Shown piece by piece: positions 32,765 through 43,256 of a stretch of 64,000 bases of DNA. Under the pieces are notes generated by a model. That model was not told the origin of the DNA and made no database searches. It was given only the letters and a program-made list of their open reading frames with translations. The DNA comes from Pseudanabaena mucicola str. Chao 1806. GTDB taxonomy: Bacteria; Cyanobacteriota; Cyanobacteriia; Pseudanabaenales; Pseudanabaenaceae. The stretch lies in assembly GCF_030323025.1 (NCBI RefSeq), contig NZ_CP097329.1, positions 1 to 64,000 on the forward strand. Reading direction: 5' to 3'. The position numbers and the translations under genes were made by a program. Within the stretch, counting starts at the first letter, position 1; each line of letters starts with the position of its first letter.

Positions 32765-33489
32765 CTCCTGACCCTTTTAAAAATGCACTCATAGGATGCT
32801 CGATCAGTAATTGAATCAACAGCCCGTCTCGCAGTGACTAACTCCCATCCGCTTTTTCCATATAAATTCATCGTCTCTGTAAAAGTTGAATCGGGGACTG
32901 CTTCAATGGTGTATTCCCATTCAACAGCCTGAGGCTTTTGTCCTGCAAGAAGATTAATTAGCAGGATTATGAAAATACCAACTAACGCACCTGTACTAAT
33001 GATGTCTTTAAAAGTTGTGAGCAGTTCACCAAATTTGAAATTGTTTATCAAGCCCAAAGCAGAACTTGAACTATTGCTTGGTGTTTGGACAGATTGGTAT
33101 CTACTGCTAGTAGTTAGTGTCGGCGTTCTTTCTTGGATTGGGGTTGGTAGAGCAGTGACGGGGGGACTCTGTAAATCAGCTTCAGCAATAGGCTCTATTT
33201 TTTTCTGAGGCAAACCGTTCAACTTTTGTAATTTCTGCCATTCTTGCTTAGGCTGCCCTTTGATACGTCCAAAGAACTTGATAGCATCAATACTTGTAAG
33301 GTCTTCAGGCGATAGCTTATCAAGCAAAGCTTCTAAAATTTTGCGTACAAGTTCTTCATAATCAACTTCTAGATTATTGGGACGATTGAAAACAATACTT
33401 AACTGTTGAGCCGTTTGATTAACTTGCAAACTTAATTCAGGCTGTTGCAATGTCTCCGAGATTAGACTTTTAATATCTTCAATGTTCAT
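32761..33489 (-). CDS. Membrane protein with C-terminal DUF4177-like domain
   Basis: 242 aa. N-terminal region (1-85) resembles a small alpha/beta domain (LSIVFNRPNNLEVDYEELVR). A Pro/Ser/Thr-rich linker follows, then one membrane segment (TGALVGIFIILLINLLAG, about 165-182) and a C-terminal domain VEWEYTIEAVPD, YGKSGWELVTARRA, YECIFKR, typical of DUF4177. Function unknown. Located between the nuclease pair and the par genes. Confidence 0.55.
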   Translation of the reverse strand: MNIEDIKSLISETLQQPELSLQVNQTAQQLSIVFNRPNNLEVDYEELVRKILEALLDKLSPEDLTSIDAIKFFGRIKGQPKQEWQKLQKLNGLPQKKIEPIAEADLQSPPVTALPTPIQERTPTLTTSSRYQSVQTPSNSSSSALGLINNFKFGELLTTFKDIISTGALVGIFIILLINLLAGQKPQAVEWEYTIEAVPDSTFTETMNLYGKSGWELVTARRAVDSITDRASYECIFKRVRR

Positions 33490-33564
33490 TATTATTTTTC
33501 CAGTAGAGCAGCTTAGGATCTGCGATCGCAGTCTTCAGGTGACGCGATCGCTAAAACAACTTTT

Positions 33565-34251
33565 CTAACTCAGTAAATCAATCAATTCAGCCTTAGTTTT
33601 TTTGCTATAACCTTTGAGCTTTTTCTCTTTAGCCATAGCTTTAAGTTCGGTGAGGCTCAAAGAATCAAGAGACTTAGTTGGCTTAGGTTCATTGACATCA
33701 ACAGTTGCTTTTACACTCTTGACATTGAGAGTAAATACTTCTTTGAGCGCATCCAACTTTTTGCCCTTGGTAATGCCACATTTAAGCTTAGTCAACTCAT
33801 CAAGACTTTTCCAATTGTGTCGTGGTGCTTCGGCAATACGGTTGACGGCAACTAATAACTTAAAGCCTTTTAAAGCACTATTCGGCTTCTCAGAGATATA
33901 CTCTAAAGCTCCTTGGATCTGCTCATAGGAAGCAGTAGCAAGGTCTAGTTTGGGAACAATCTCTCTAGCTAATACTTTAGTCAGATATTCTGCACTTTCA
34001 TCATTGTCAACAATGACACACCAAACTTTTTCTAGCTCTGCATTTTCTGCTGCTGCATAGATAAAGGAGTTGGCTACAACCACATACTCTCCATTACTGA
34101 CTTCCTTCACGATTACAGGAATCCAGTTTTTACCACCAGACTTTTTGAGGGTTTCAGAAACAACATCGACTAGGAATTGAGGGGCATCGGTGGGTTCTGG
34201 AACAGAAATCTCATGTAGCCACAAATACATTAATTGGATTGAGTTAGTCAT
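33565..34251 (-). CDS. ParB-like partition/DNA-binding protein with SAP-like C-terminus
   Basis: 228 aa. The N-terminal part (FLVDVVSETLKKSGGKNWIP, VIVKEVSNGEYVVVANSFIY) resembles a ParB N-terminal nuclease-fold domain. The last 35 residues (SLTELKAMAKEKKLKGYSKK) are a SAP/Rho-N type helix-extended-loop-helix that binds DNA. The start overlaps the ParA stop as TAATG. It probably recognises a centromere on the element. Confidence 0.6.
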   Translation of the reverse strand: MTNSIQLMYLWLHEISVPEPTDAPQFLVDVVSETLKKSGGKNWIPVIVKEVSNGEYVVVANSFIYAAAENAELEKVWCVIVDNDESAEYLTKVLAREIVPKLDLATASYEQIQGALEYISEKPNSALKGFKLLVAVNRIAEAPRHNWKSLDELTKLKCGITKGKKLDALKEVFTLNVKSVKATVDVNEPKPTKSLDSLSLTELKAMAKEKKLKGYSKKTKAELIDLLS

Positions 34252-35600
34252 TAGATGAAGTACTCCTTAGCTAAAGCTTGATAATATTCTCTGGCGGTTT
34301 TATTGGCATAGACAGCAGGAATATTGGAAAATCCTGCACTAGCGATCGCTGCAAAGCTCGGCATCGTAAATATATGCTTATCCTTTTTGGCTGGATGCCA
34401 ATAGTAACGGGGATAGAAGTAGTGAGTTAAGTCAAACTTTTCTTCTTTTTTAGTCTTTTCAATTAACTTGTCAATCAACTGTATAGCAGCTTCCCGTTGG
34501 GGGTCAGTCATCCGTTCACCATTGAAAAAGACAGGTAGCACTTTAGGACTACCATTCTTGCGTTCTCGCCTAATCTGGGGAATTAACTGGGAAATGGCTT
34601 GGGCGGCATTTTTGATAGACAGAAAGTTATTGTGCTGAATCGGGGTAAATACCACATCAGCAGCATAGACAGCACTCTGGCTAAAGTATTGCCAATTGGG
34701 AGGGGCATCGATCAGGATGTAGTCGTATTTGTCGCGAAAATACTCATCAATCAATTTACCAAGCCGTTTTTTATCTACACTTCTGTGAATACCTGAATTG
34801 CTATCAGATTTAGCTAGGTCGTCATCAGCAGGTAATACGTCAAAACCAAACACTTGTCCTTGCTTAGTTTTTAATCGAAACTCATGAACTGCTTGTCCTG
34901 GTTCGAGGCGGCGATCGTCTAAGCATTTGTATAAAGTTACTGGCTTAGCAGGACACTGCAAATATTGAGTGAGATCCCGTTGATTAGGGTCAAAGTCAAT
35001 CACTAAAACCTTTTTGCCAAGTAAATTCAGAATACTGGCTAGATTGATGGTGGTGGTGGTTTTACCAACGCCCCCTTTGTTGTTATAAACCGCTACAACC
35101 AAAGCTTTTGATGGATTTTCGATCTTGTGCCGAATCAGGCTAACTGTTTTGTCTAAATTAGTCTCATCGGTTGCTAAGCATTCTGTGACAGGAAAAACTA
35201 CCTTGCCATGTTTGCGAAATAGTTGCCAGTGCTTGCTATTCGTCATTAGTCCCCACTGTGCGCTATAGCAGTTCTGAGAAATTAGATAGCCGTGCAATTG
35301 CCTGACTGTCGAAAAGTATTGAGCAGACGGAGGCGCTAAATTTATATCTCTTCCCTTTAGTTCTAAGAGCAGATAGGGATTGGATTTAGTTTCCAGAAAA
35401 ATGTCGCCTTCAACATTGTGTCTCGCGGCAAAATCGGCAGCTTTACCAGCAGGGCTAGTCTGAAATTGCGGAACTCTCTCCCGTTGATTAAATCCCAACG
35501 CATCAAATAACTGGGCTACTACAAAATTTGTAGTAACAACAGACTCTTGCGCTTCTGTTGGTAAATCTTTCCATGATTGAAGTAACGGTGATATCGTCAT
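34251..35600 (-). CDS. parA: ParA-family ATPase with N-terminal restriction-type domain
   Basis: 449 aa. Residues about 175-449 are ParA: deviant Walker A NNKGGVGKTTTTINLA, VLVIDFDPNQRDLT (switch I) and YDYILIDAPPNW. The first 165 residues are extra: NFVVAQLFDALGF and GDIFLETKSNPYLLLELKGR resemble the N-terminal PD-(D/E)XK-like domain of type I restriction R subunits (HSDR_N). Partition genes imply that the element has an episomal stage. Only ParA with this unusual fusion is present; it is followed by the ParB-like gene. Confidence 0.8.
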   Translation of the reverse strand: MTISPLLQSWKDLPTEAQESVVTTNFVVAQLFDALGFNQRERVPQFQTSPAGKAADFAARHNVEGDIFLETKSNPYLLLELKGRDINLAPPSAQYFSTVRQLHGYLISQNCYSAQWGLMTNSKHWQLFRKHGKVVFPVTECLATDETNLDKTVSLIRHKIENPSKALVVAVYNNKGGVGKTTTTINLASILNLLGKKVLVIDFDPNQRDLTQYLQCPAKPVTLYKCLDDRRLEPGQAVHEFRLKTKQGQVFGFDVLPADDDLAKSDSNSGIHRSVDKKRLGKLIDEYFRDKYDYILIDAPPNWQYFSQSAVYAADVVFTPIQHNNFLSIKNAAQAISQLIPQIRRERKNGSPKVLPVFFNGERMTDPQREAAIQLIDKLIEKTKKEEKFDLTHYFYPRYYWHPAKKDKHIFTMPSFAAIASAGFSNIPAVYANKTAREYYQALAKEYFI

Positions 35601-35643
35601 GTTTTAGTTGTGATAGTTGAACCTTCCTGAAGCCTTAAACTGA

Positions 35644-35961
35644 TTAATCCAAATACTTGGCAACTGCCATCAACTCAGCGATCGCTCGAACTAAGCGATC
35701 GCGCAAAGCATCGTCAAGCTTGGGATTTTGCAAAGCTACCTCTCGGATAGCGGCTAACCACTTGGCGATCGGGACATGGCTAACGGCGGCGCGTAGTCCC
35801 ATATTGGTTAGGATCGCAAGGTGAAATCCTGTCATGTCTTGACCTCCATAGTTATAGAAGCCATCCCATAGCTCTAGTCTTTGGGGTGTGTAGGCTTCGT
35901 ATTGATCGAAAGTTATTGGAGTGCGATCGGGTTGGGGTTGGGGGAGTGGTGGTAGAGGCAT
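35644..35961 (-). CDS. Small hypothetical protein
   Basis: 105 aa. ITFDQYEAYTPQRLELWDGF, a short helical region and DDALRDRLVRAIAELMAVAK. The YTPQRLELWDG segment slightly resembles Uma2-like nuclease N-termini, but the catalytic part is absent. A dodecamer copy overlaps the upstream region at 35969-35980. Confidence 0.45.
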   Translation of the reverse strand: MPLPPLPQPQPDRTPITFDQYEAYTPQRLELWDGFYNYGGQDMTGFHLAILTNMGLRAAVSHVPIAKWLAAIREVALQNPKLDDALRDRLVRAIAELMAVAKYLD

Positions 35962-35968
35962 AGTAGTT

Positions 35969-35980
35969 TTCCACTAGAAC
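35969..35980. repeat. Element dodecamer, single copy
   Basis: TTCCACTAGAAC, 8 bp upstream of the 105-aa gene start. Confidence 0.7.
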
Positions 35981-36109
35981 GCGATTAAGTTAAATCTTTT
36001 TCTTTGATTTTTTATGTCTTTTTAATAAAAATTTTAAAATATATCGGTCATAAATATTTTAGAAGGACAATTATTTTCATTGAATAGCGTCATATTGAAT
36101 AGTGCAAAA

Positions 36110-39100
36110 GTGCTCAACGCCTTTCGGCATCAGAGATTCAACACTTACCCAGATTCGCAAAATAAGGATCGCGTTTTGAAGTGTGCTCAACGCCTTTCGG
36201 CATCAGAGATTCAACACTCGCCTATCTCTAATTCGTGGATTATGCGATCGGTGCTCAACGCCTTTCGGCATCAGAGATTCAACACCCTAAGTTTGCAGGT
36301 TCCGCACAGAGTCGCGTTTATGTGCTCAACGCCTTTCGGCATCAGAGATTCAACACAGAAAAACTAGATAACAAGGTAGTAGTAGAAATTTGTGCTCAAC
36401 GCCTTTCGGCATCAGAGATTCAACACACCGCTTCTTTTTGGTGCTGGTATAGACTTCTCCGTGCTCAACGCCTTTCGGCATCAGAGATTCAACACCAATC
36501 GCTTACGCGCTCTTTGGCTCCCAAAAACGGGAAAGTGCTCAACGCCTTTCGGCATCAGAGATTCAACACAAGCCAAGAAAAGCAAGTATCTATAGGGAAG
36601 GCAAAAGTGCTCAACGCCTTTCGGCATCAGAGATTCAACACTACCATTAGGATCGAGCGAACAAACGCCGCCAACAGTGCTCAACGCCTTTCGGCATCAG
36701 AGATTCAACACTTGCGGTGAAGGCTTGCCACTTATCAGGCAGCTTCACGTGCTCAACGCCTTTCGGCATCAGAGATTCAACACGCAAGTTTGAGCCATCA
36801 ATCGGCTCATAGTCCACGTGTGCTCAACGCCTTTCGGCATCAGAGATTCAACACTTCTGATACGGGCTTAGGTAAATCACCTCCAGATAGTGCTCAACGC
36901 CTTTCGGCATCAGAGATTCAACACAGCTCTATTCTCTGGGCTACTTCCAATAGCTCTAATGTGCTCAACGCCTTTCGGCATCAGAGATTCAACACGTTAT
37001 TACCACGCCACCACCTGCGGCTGGCTACTGTGCTCAACGCCTTTCGGCATCAGAGATTCAACACGGGAATTTCGCCCCCGACTCAGAACCATATCTTTGT
37101 GCTCAACGCCTTTCGGCATCAGAGATTCAACACTGCTAATACCAGGATTGAGTAAAATAATATCAACTTCAGTGCTCAACGCCTTTCGGCATCAGAGATT
37201 CAACACTGAGTCCAGCGCAAAGCAAGCGCCCGCACTTTCATGTGCTCAACGCCTTTCGGCATCAGAGATTCAACACCGACCATGCAGCCGCTATGAACTC
37301 GCTAAGTAATTAGTGCTCAACGCCTTTCGGCATCAGAGATTCAACACGAAATCTGAATGGATAAAATGCGTATGTTTATTCCTTGTGCTCAACGCCTTTC
37401 GGCATCAGAGATTCAACACGGACTTCCGCTAATCCGCCTGATTTGATTCTTTGCTGTGCTCAACGCCTTTCGGCATCAGAGATTCAACACGCAATAGGTA
37501 GATGTGCAAGAGTAAGTTACCTTAATGTGCTCAACGCCTTTCGGCATCAGAGATTCAACACAACCGTACTGTCTGTTGGGAATTTACGTTCGGAACGTGC
37601 TCAACGCCTTTCGGCATCAGAGATTCAACACTGAGTCCAGCGCAAAGCAAGCGCCCGCACTTTCATGTGCTCAACGCCTTTCGGCATCAGAGATTCAACA
37701 CCGACCATGCAGCCGCTATGAACTCGCTAAGTAATTAGTGCTCAACGCCTTTCGGCATCAGAGATTCAACACGAAATCTGAATGGATAAAATGCGTATGT
37801 TTATTCCTTGTGCTCAACGCCTTTCGGCATCAGAGATTCAACACGGACTTCCGCTAATCCGCCTGATTTGATTCTTTGCTGTGCTCAACGCCTTTCGGCA
37901 TCAGAGATTCAACACGCAATAGGTAGATGTGCAAGAGTAAGTTACCTTAATGTGCTCAACGCCTTTCGGCATCAGAGATTCAACACAACCGTACTGTCTG
38001 TTGGGAATTTACGTTCGGAACGTGCTCAACGCCTTTCGGCATCAGAGATTCAACACCAATGAAACGTCAAGTTCTAGACACGATTCGTATGTGCTCAACG
38101 CCTTTCGGCATCAGAGATTCAACACCAATTGGAACTCTATCTACATCACGCATAACGACAGTGCTCAACGCCTTTCGGCATCAGAGATTCAACACTGAGC
38201 TAGGCATTCAGAATATTGCGAGAATCAATAGTGCTCAACGCCTTTCGGCATCAGAGATTCAACACGAAGAAGAAGGGAAAACGGTATCAACTAAAACTAG
38301 ATGTGCTCAACGCCTTTCGGCATCAGAGATTCAACACTTTGCCCAATCCTCTTCCTGTTGTACGGCTGAACGATAGTGCTCAACGCCTTTCGGCATCAGA
38401 GATTCAACACTACTGTATCCAGTTGATTAGAAGTATAGGGATTAGATGGTGCTCAACGCCTTTCGGCATCAGAGATTCAACACTAGGTAGTGAAACGAGT
38501 TGAGAGAACGAACGTGTATGTGCTCAACGCCTTTCGGCATCAGAGATTCAACACATTGGGTAGTTGTGGCTGAGAGCATGAGGGAGGGGAATCGTGCTCA
38601 ACGCCTTTCGGCATCAGAGATTCAACACCAGAATAATTCTTACGGGATTAGAGAGGTGATTCAGTGCTCAACGCCTTTCGGCATCAGAGATTCAACACAT
38701 GGAATACAGAAAGAAGTAACGCGATTATCTAAGTTGTGCTCAACGCCTTTCGGCATCAGAGATTCAACACAACCTGTTAAACAATCTTTTAATCCAGATT
38801 GTTTTCGTGCTCAACGCCTTTCGGCATCAGAGATTCAACACTGCGGTAATTTACCTTCAACCTGTCCATAGCCAAAAGTGCTCAACGCCTTTCGGCATCA
38901 GAGATTCAACACACTGACGATCAAGGTATCTACGCTCAGTTCTTTTAGTGCTCAACGCCTTTCGGCATCAGAGATTCAACACGTTAAAGTATTTTCCTAC
39001 AGGTTTTCCAGATTCAATGTGCTCAACGCCTTTCGGCATCAGAGATTCAACACATCTCGCAATATCTGAGGGGGTTCGTAGCTTACCGTGCTCAACGCCT

Positions 39101-39336
39101 TTCGGCATCAGAGATTCAACACGTAGTTGAGCCACCAGTCGCAACACCGCTAGCCAATAGTGCTCAACGCCTTTCGGCATCAGAGATTCAACACATCTTT
39201 AGTCATTAGTCAAGCTAGGTAAATAAATTTGTGCTCAACGCCTTTCGGCATCAGAGATTCAACACAGTTTTTTTGGCGCGAGCCTTCGCTTTTGCTAAGT
39301 TGTGCTCAACGCCTTTCGGCATCAGAGATTCAACAC
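36110..39336 (-). CRISPR. Large CRISPR array, 46 repeats
   Basis: 46 copies of a 35-bp repeat that begins GTGCTCAACGCCTTTCGGCA and ends GATTCAACAC on the plus strand; 45 spacers of about 34-37 bp. All repeats I read are identical. On the minus strand the repeat folds into GCC-GAAA-GGC (GNRA tetraloop) leaving a short 3' tail ending TTGAGCAC, a typical Cas6 handle, so transcription is probably leftward from a leader at 39337-39581, next to cas2. A block of six spacers is exactly duplicated (37172-37596 and 37597-38021). Confidence 0.97.
37172..38021. repeat. 425-bp tandem duplication inside the CRISPR array
   Basis: Six repeat-spacer units starting at 37172 recur with the same spacers in the same order from 37597. 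Starts 37172, 37597 and 38022 are each 425 bp apart. Confidence 0.95.
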
Positions 39337-39581
39337 AGCGATCGCTCAAACCCTTATAGGGGTTATAACGGTTGTCAACCATGCAAGCACCTCATTAAAA
39401 TAGTATAGATCATCGCTCGCTCTAGCAACTTGTATCGGTCTAAATAGGTTCAAATCCTTACCTCACATAACAAAGACAAAATACATGGATCTCAACTAAC
39501 TCCAAAACGAATAGAAATAACCACACGTAAGATATTGCAGCCTTATCGACAACAATTTTTTAAAACAGACAGAGATCCATG
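39337..39581 (-). promoter_or_regulatory. Probable CRISPR leader
   Basis: 245-bp non-coding gap between the array and cas2. Contains the hairpin-like ACCCTTATAGGGGT and A/T-rich tracts. The opposite flank (36000-36109) is even more AT-rich and is the alternative leader if the array runs rightward. Confidence 0.45.
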
Positions 39582-39875
39582 CTAAAAAATTCGATGATGA
39601 TCGCAGGTCGTTGCCCAAGACTCAGAACGATTGCAAGAAATCATCCTTGACACACAGCGATCGCACATCCCCGCCAAAAGCAAACTATCCTCAGTCGTCA
39701 GGATTTTTTCTAACTCCCATCTCAATTTTTCGCGATCGCGTATATTCAACGCACAGCGAAAAATCGAAAACTGCACGCGATCGCCATAGCCTTGCAAAAG
39801 CTTATAAGCCTTACGCCATCGCTTTGGATTACGAATGTCATAGCAGATTAAATACCAGTTCTTCGTTTCAGCCAC
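39582..39875 (-). CDS. cas2: CRISPR-associated endonuclease Cas2
   Basis: 97 aa. KNWYLICYDIRNPKRWRKAY with the catalytic-type Asp after the first strand, RVQFSIFRCALN and a C-terminal CDRCVSRMI are typical of Cas2. It dimerises between two Cas1 dimers to form the spacer-integration complex. Last gene of the cas operon, 4 bp after cas4-cas1. Confidence 0.92.
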   Translation of the reverse strand: MAETKNWYLICYDIRNPKRWRKAYKLLQGYGDRVQFSIFRCALNIRDREKLRWELEKILTTEDSLLLAGMCDRCVSRMISCNRSESWATTCDHHRIF

Positions 39876-39879
39876 TGGA

Positions 39880-41562
39880 TTACCTCAACACCAATTGAGC
39901 AAATAGTCCTTCTTCTCCATTCCATTCTTTCTCTAACAGGCGTACTTCCAACTCAATCAAGCGGCGATAGGTTAGTGAATAGCCCAAAACAGGATGTTTC
40001 CAGCTCTCCTGTTTGCGCTTCTCATAGATATCGATAAACTTACGTCGCCCCGAATCACTAAGCCATACTTGACCTCCGCGCACCTCAAAATCTTCTTGAA
40101 TATGCCATTGACCACGATTAATCGAGCCAACGATGGACATATCAACCAAAGGCACACGAAAAATTTCAATTAAATCTAACGATAGAGGAGGAGCTTGTGT
40201 TCTGGGCTGATGATAAAAACCAAGGGCTGGCTCTAGACCCACTGATAGAATTGCGCTCATGACATCTTTTAATAAAAGTGCATACCCGAATCCCAACAAT
40301 GCATTAAAACGGTCTTTAGGTGGACGACGATTGCGATCGCTAAACTTCATTTCGATAGGTACATCATCACCCAAAAGTTTAGGCAAAGCCCCAAAATACA
40401 AAGCTGCTAAATTGCCTTCTAATCCTAAAAGAGAAGGAATAGAATTTACATCTGGAATTTGCTTTAGAACAATTTGCATTTGTTTAATTGCCTTTTCAAG
40501 ATCCTCTGGAATTTGCTCTAGACCACGTTGACCACGCATCAAAAATTTGCGCTGTCCTTTGCCTCGACAGGTCACAAGTTTTTTTGCCAAATCCAGACAT
40601 TTATCAGGGTTACTCAAAGCTGCATATTGGCGAATACGTCTTTGGATACTGCCATTACGAGGATCAAAACTGCCTACATAGCGCCCACCTCCAGACACGA
40701 AATGCACTCCTATATCTTGGGCAACACAAAGATGTAGAGCTTGAGTTGAAATTTGTGAGAAGCTATGTAAAACCAACTGTCCTATTTGCTTGGCAGGAAC
40801 AATTTCATCGGACCGATCGCGTTTTACGATTTTAATTTGTTCGCCTTTCTTGCCAACACTCGTACCAGCTTCAAGTACATGAATCACCTCTCGTTCGTCA
40901 TCTTTGGGGAATAGCCTCACTGGTTGCCATTCGCGATCATGTGCCAATCTAGCTTCTTCAGGCAGGCATACAGGTGAAAGAGAGCATCGCCCACAAAGCC
41001 TTTCATTATCGGTAACTGGTGGTCGGCAAGGTGAAGCCCGTAAATATTTCGATCTTGCGATCGCATCATGGACAAGTTTACGACCTTCATCATTAAGAGG
41101 CACATGAACTAAAACATTGTCTGCATGGTAACGAATCCGCCCTTCTTGAATAGAAATCCCTAAAGCCATCTCAAGTAGATAGGCATAGGCGAGAATCTGC
41201 AAGCGATCGCTTTCCCATGCTTGTGGTTGCTTGTTTTTATCTCGCGCCGCTTTACCTCTCTTATGTTCATATGGGATTGTCTGACCGTTGCGGGTACGCA
41301 GAGCATCAACCTTGCCACGCAAACCTAGTTCCGCACTTTCTAAAAAAAGTTCATCCCAATCTTCATCTTCTTGCTTCTCAAGTTCAGCATGGAGCCGTCG
41401 CCCTGCAAAGACTGCTGCATCTTGGGTATAGAGTTCTTCAACTTCTTCAAGATAAAACAGTCGTTCGCAGTAGGCTAGTGCATGGAGAGCCGAAACACGG
41501 ATCGAATCTTGTGCGGTATCTGATGGAATATTTTCTACGATGTCAATATCGGGCACGTACAT
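39880..41562 (-). CDS. cas4-cas1: Cas4-Cas1 fusion protein
   Basis: 560 aa. N-terminal Cas4 (about 1-215): RecB-type nuclease with an initial cysteine in YCERLFYLEE, FAGRRLHAELE, YEHKRGKA and the Fe-S cluster cysteines CGRCSLSPVC. C-terminal Cas1 (about 225-560): QLVLHSFSQISTQALHLC, FVSGGGRYVGSF, the acidic LEGNLAALYF and DRFNALLGFGYALL. Fusion couples PAM-selecting Cas4 trimming to Cas1 integration. Such fusions are known in MYXAN/I-G-type systems. Confidence 0.93.
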   Translation of the reverse strand: MYVPDIDIVENIPSDTAQDSIRVSALHALAYCERLFYLEEVEELYTQDAAVFAGRRLHAELEKQEDEDWDELFLESAELGLRGKVDALRTRNGQTIPYEHKRGKAARDKNKQPQAWESDRLQILAYAYLLEMALGISIQEGRIRYHADNVLVHVPLNDEGRKLVHDAIARSKYLRASPCRPPVTDNERLCGRCSLSPVCLPEEARLAHDREWQPVRLFPKDDEREVIHVLEAGTSVGKKGEQIKIVKRDRSDEIVPAKQIGQLVLHSFSQISTQALHLCVAQDIGVHFVSGGGRYVGSFDPRNGSIQRRIRQYAALSNPDKCLDLAKKLVTCRGKGQRKFLMRGQRGLEQIPEDLEKAIKQMQIVLKQIPDVNSIPSLLGLEGNLAALYFGALPKLLGDDVPIEMKFSDRNRRPPKDRFNALLGFGYALLLKDVMSAILSVGLEPALGFYHQPRTQAPPLSLDLIEIFRVPLVDMSIVGSINRGQWHIQEDFEVRGGQVWLSDSGRRKFIDIYEKRKQESWKHPVLGYSLTYRRLIELEVRLLEKEWNGEEGLFAQLVLR

Positions 41563-41628
41563 AATCTAATTACCTCAAGGATAAGAATTTAGTTAAGCGC
41601 CCAAAGGCATTAATGATGTTTTCGCAAG

Positions 41629-42330
41629 CTAGTTAGGTTTTTTTGGTGTCCAGATCCAAGCATTGCTTGGCGGTTCGACAGATGGTTCGCTCGTTGGAGC
41701 AAATAAATGACTCGTCGTTTTACTGTTATCAAGACGGTCGATACCGACTGTCAACCTTTGCGATTTCTTTCTTGGTGCTGAATCAACTGCCATCTTTTCA
41801 TACCAATGAGTTAGCGGTGGACTGTCGATGATGTCAATGCGATCGAATAGAAAGTTATTGTCACCAGCAAAAGGCATTCCATAGCGTTGAGCATTTAACT
41901 CACCTCGCAAACCTTGACGAATGCGATCGAACAGACCTTCAAATTCCTGAATACCAATAATTATGTCCAGTCCAACCAACAACTCTCTTCGCACAGGCGT
42001 AATCCAAAATTTAGCGCCTTTGGCTAAAGGCTTCAAGGTATCCTTGCCAGAATTTCCCACAGGATAACTATGAAGCTGTTGATAGAGCGTACATACCTCA
42101 CTATCTGAGCCATCCACGGCACCGATCGCTAACTGTAAATGAGGAATATCCGAACGAATCTGAGTCGTTGGTTTGTCTAACCCCGTTCTCATCTCAATTC
42201 CAGCCAGATTTAACACCAATCCTAAAGCTGCCGATGGCGGCATGATCGGCATCGTTGTTCGATACACACCAGCTTGAAAAGCACGATAGGCAGCAAAAGG
42301 CGCACGAACGCGCAACCACATACAATTCAT
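41629..42330 (-). CDS. cas5: Cascade subunit Cas5 (DevS-like)
   Basis: 233 aa. MWLRVRAPFAAYRAFQAGVY then TMPIMPPSAALGLVLNLAGI is the Cas5 N-terminal RAMP fold with the loop that caps the crRNA 5' handle. Position between cas7 and cas4-1 matches the Dev/MYXAN order. Confidence 0.87.
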   Translation of the reverse strand: MNCMWLRVRAPFAAYRAFQAGVYRTTMPIMPPSAALGLVLNLAGIEMRTGLDKPTTQIRSDIPHLQLAIGAVDGSDSEVCTLYQQLHSYPVGNSGKDTLKPLAKGAKFWITPVRRELLVGLDIIIGIQEFEGLFDRIRQGLRGELNAQRYGMPFAGDNNFLFDRIDIIDSPPLTHWYEKMAVDSAPRKKSQRLTVGIDRLDNSKTTSHLFAPTSEPSVEPPSNAWIWTPKKPN

Positions 42331-42339
42331 CGCGTTCTC

Positions 42340-43221
42340 CTATCCTAAAAATTCATTAGCAAGATCAGCTAATAACTTCTGCGGATTTTCGTACAACTTT
42401 GCACCAGCATCTTGATACCGTTTAAGATCTTCAGCTTTCATATTGCGAACAATTTCACCACCGATCCAAAATTCATTAGCAGGAAGATCGTCAGATTTCA
42501 AGCGCGACAATTCAGGAAAGCTGCCAGTTTCATCGAATCCGTAGGTGTTAAATCCTGCCACAAGGCAAGGGGTAAGCCTCGCGACAATACTTTTAGGAGC
42601 CATTTCGTAATAGCTACGAGCATGACCACCTGCAACGTCTGAAAGCTCGCTAATTGCTTTTAGTAAAGCCTTGACCCAATCAGGCTTTTCTTTACAGTCA
42701 TTGTAAGCAAGAGCAAAAGGGTATTGATAAGCTGTGTGGGAAATTTCACGAAGCAAAAGTGCCGAAGTAGATGAGTTTTTCCAAGTACTATTTCCTGCAT
42801 TTAGTGGAGACTGGTGAAAAGTCGCATCAAACTTATAGGGATTCAATGCAAGAGCCATATTCATTCTCAAAATACTATCGCGCTTGGGCGGGAGTCCTTT
42901 GTTCTTTTTGATTGCATCATTGTCTGCAACCATAAAGCCAAACAAAAAATCATCAGCAAACTTGCTTGCATTAGGAAATTCTTGAAATTCAACCGCAAGT
43001 TGATCTTGGTCGTGTAAGCGTTTACGGTTAGATGGCACACCCGCCTTAATCAACATCTCTCGCAAGGCATTACGCATAGACTCTGGGCTAATAACTGTGA
43101 ATTCCTTCTTGTCCTTAACGATTTTCTGCAACACCGTGCGGTTTTCTTCGCTTTCACCACGATAGTTAGAACTTGGGGCGGCATAGGTGAGAACGGTAGC
43201 AAATAGATTCTTGTTAGTCAT
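42340..43221 (-). CDS. cas7: Cascade backbone subunit Cas7 (DevR-like)
   Basis: 293 aa. NLFATVLTYAAPSSNYRGES, AGGHARSYYEMAPKSIVARL and the N-terminal RRM-like core match the Cst2/DevR branch of Cas7, which coats the spacer part of the crRNA. Length is normal. Preceded by AAGAGAAAAAACA before the ATG. Confidence 0.9.
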   Translation of the reverse strand: MTNKNLFATVLTYAAPSSNYRGESEENRTVLQKIVKDKKEFTVISPESMRNALREMLIKAGVPSNRKRLHDQDQLAVEFQEFPNASKFADDFLFGFMVADNDAIKKNKGLPPKRDSILRMNMALALNPYKFDATFHQSPLNAGNSTWKNSSTSALLLREISHTAYQYPFALAYNDCKEKPDWVKALLKAISELSDVAGGHARSYYEMAPKSIVARLTPCLVAGFNTYGFDETGSFPELSRLKSDDLPANEFWIGGEIVRNMKAEDLKRYQDAGAKLYENPQKLLADLANEFLG

Positions 43222-43256
43222 TGTTTTTTCTCTTGTAATTAGAATGTGATTGAAAA

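Noticed and set aside
36080-39180. Many open frames with repeated segments such as LNAFRHQRFNT
   Set aside because: They are translations of the CRISPR repeat; no real gene.
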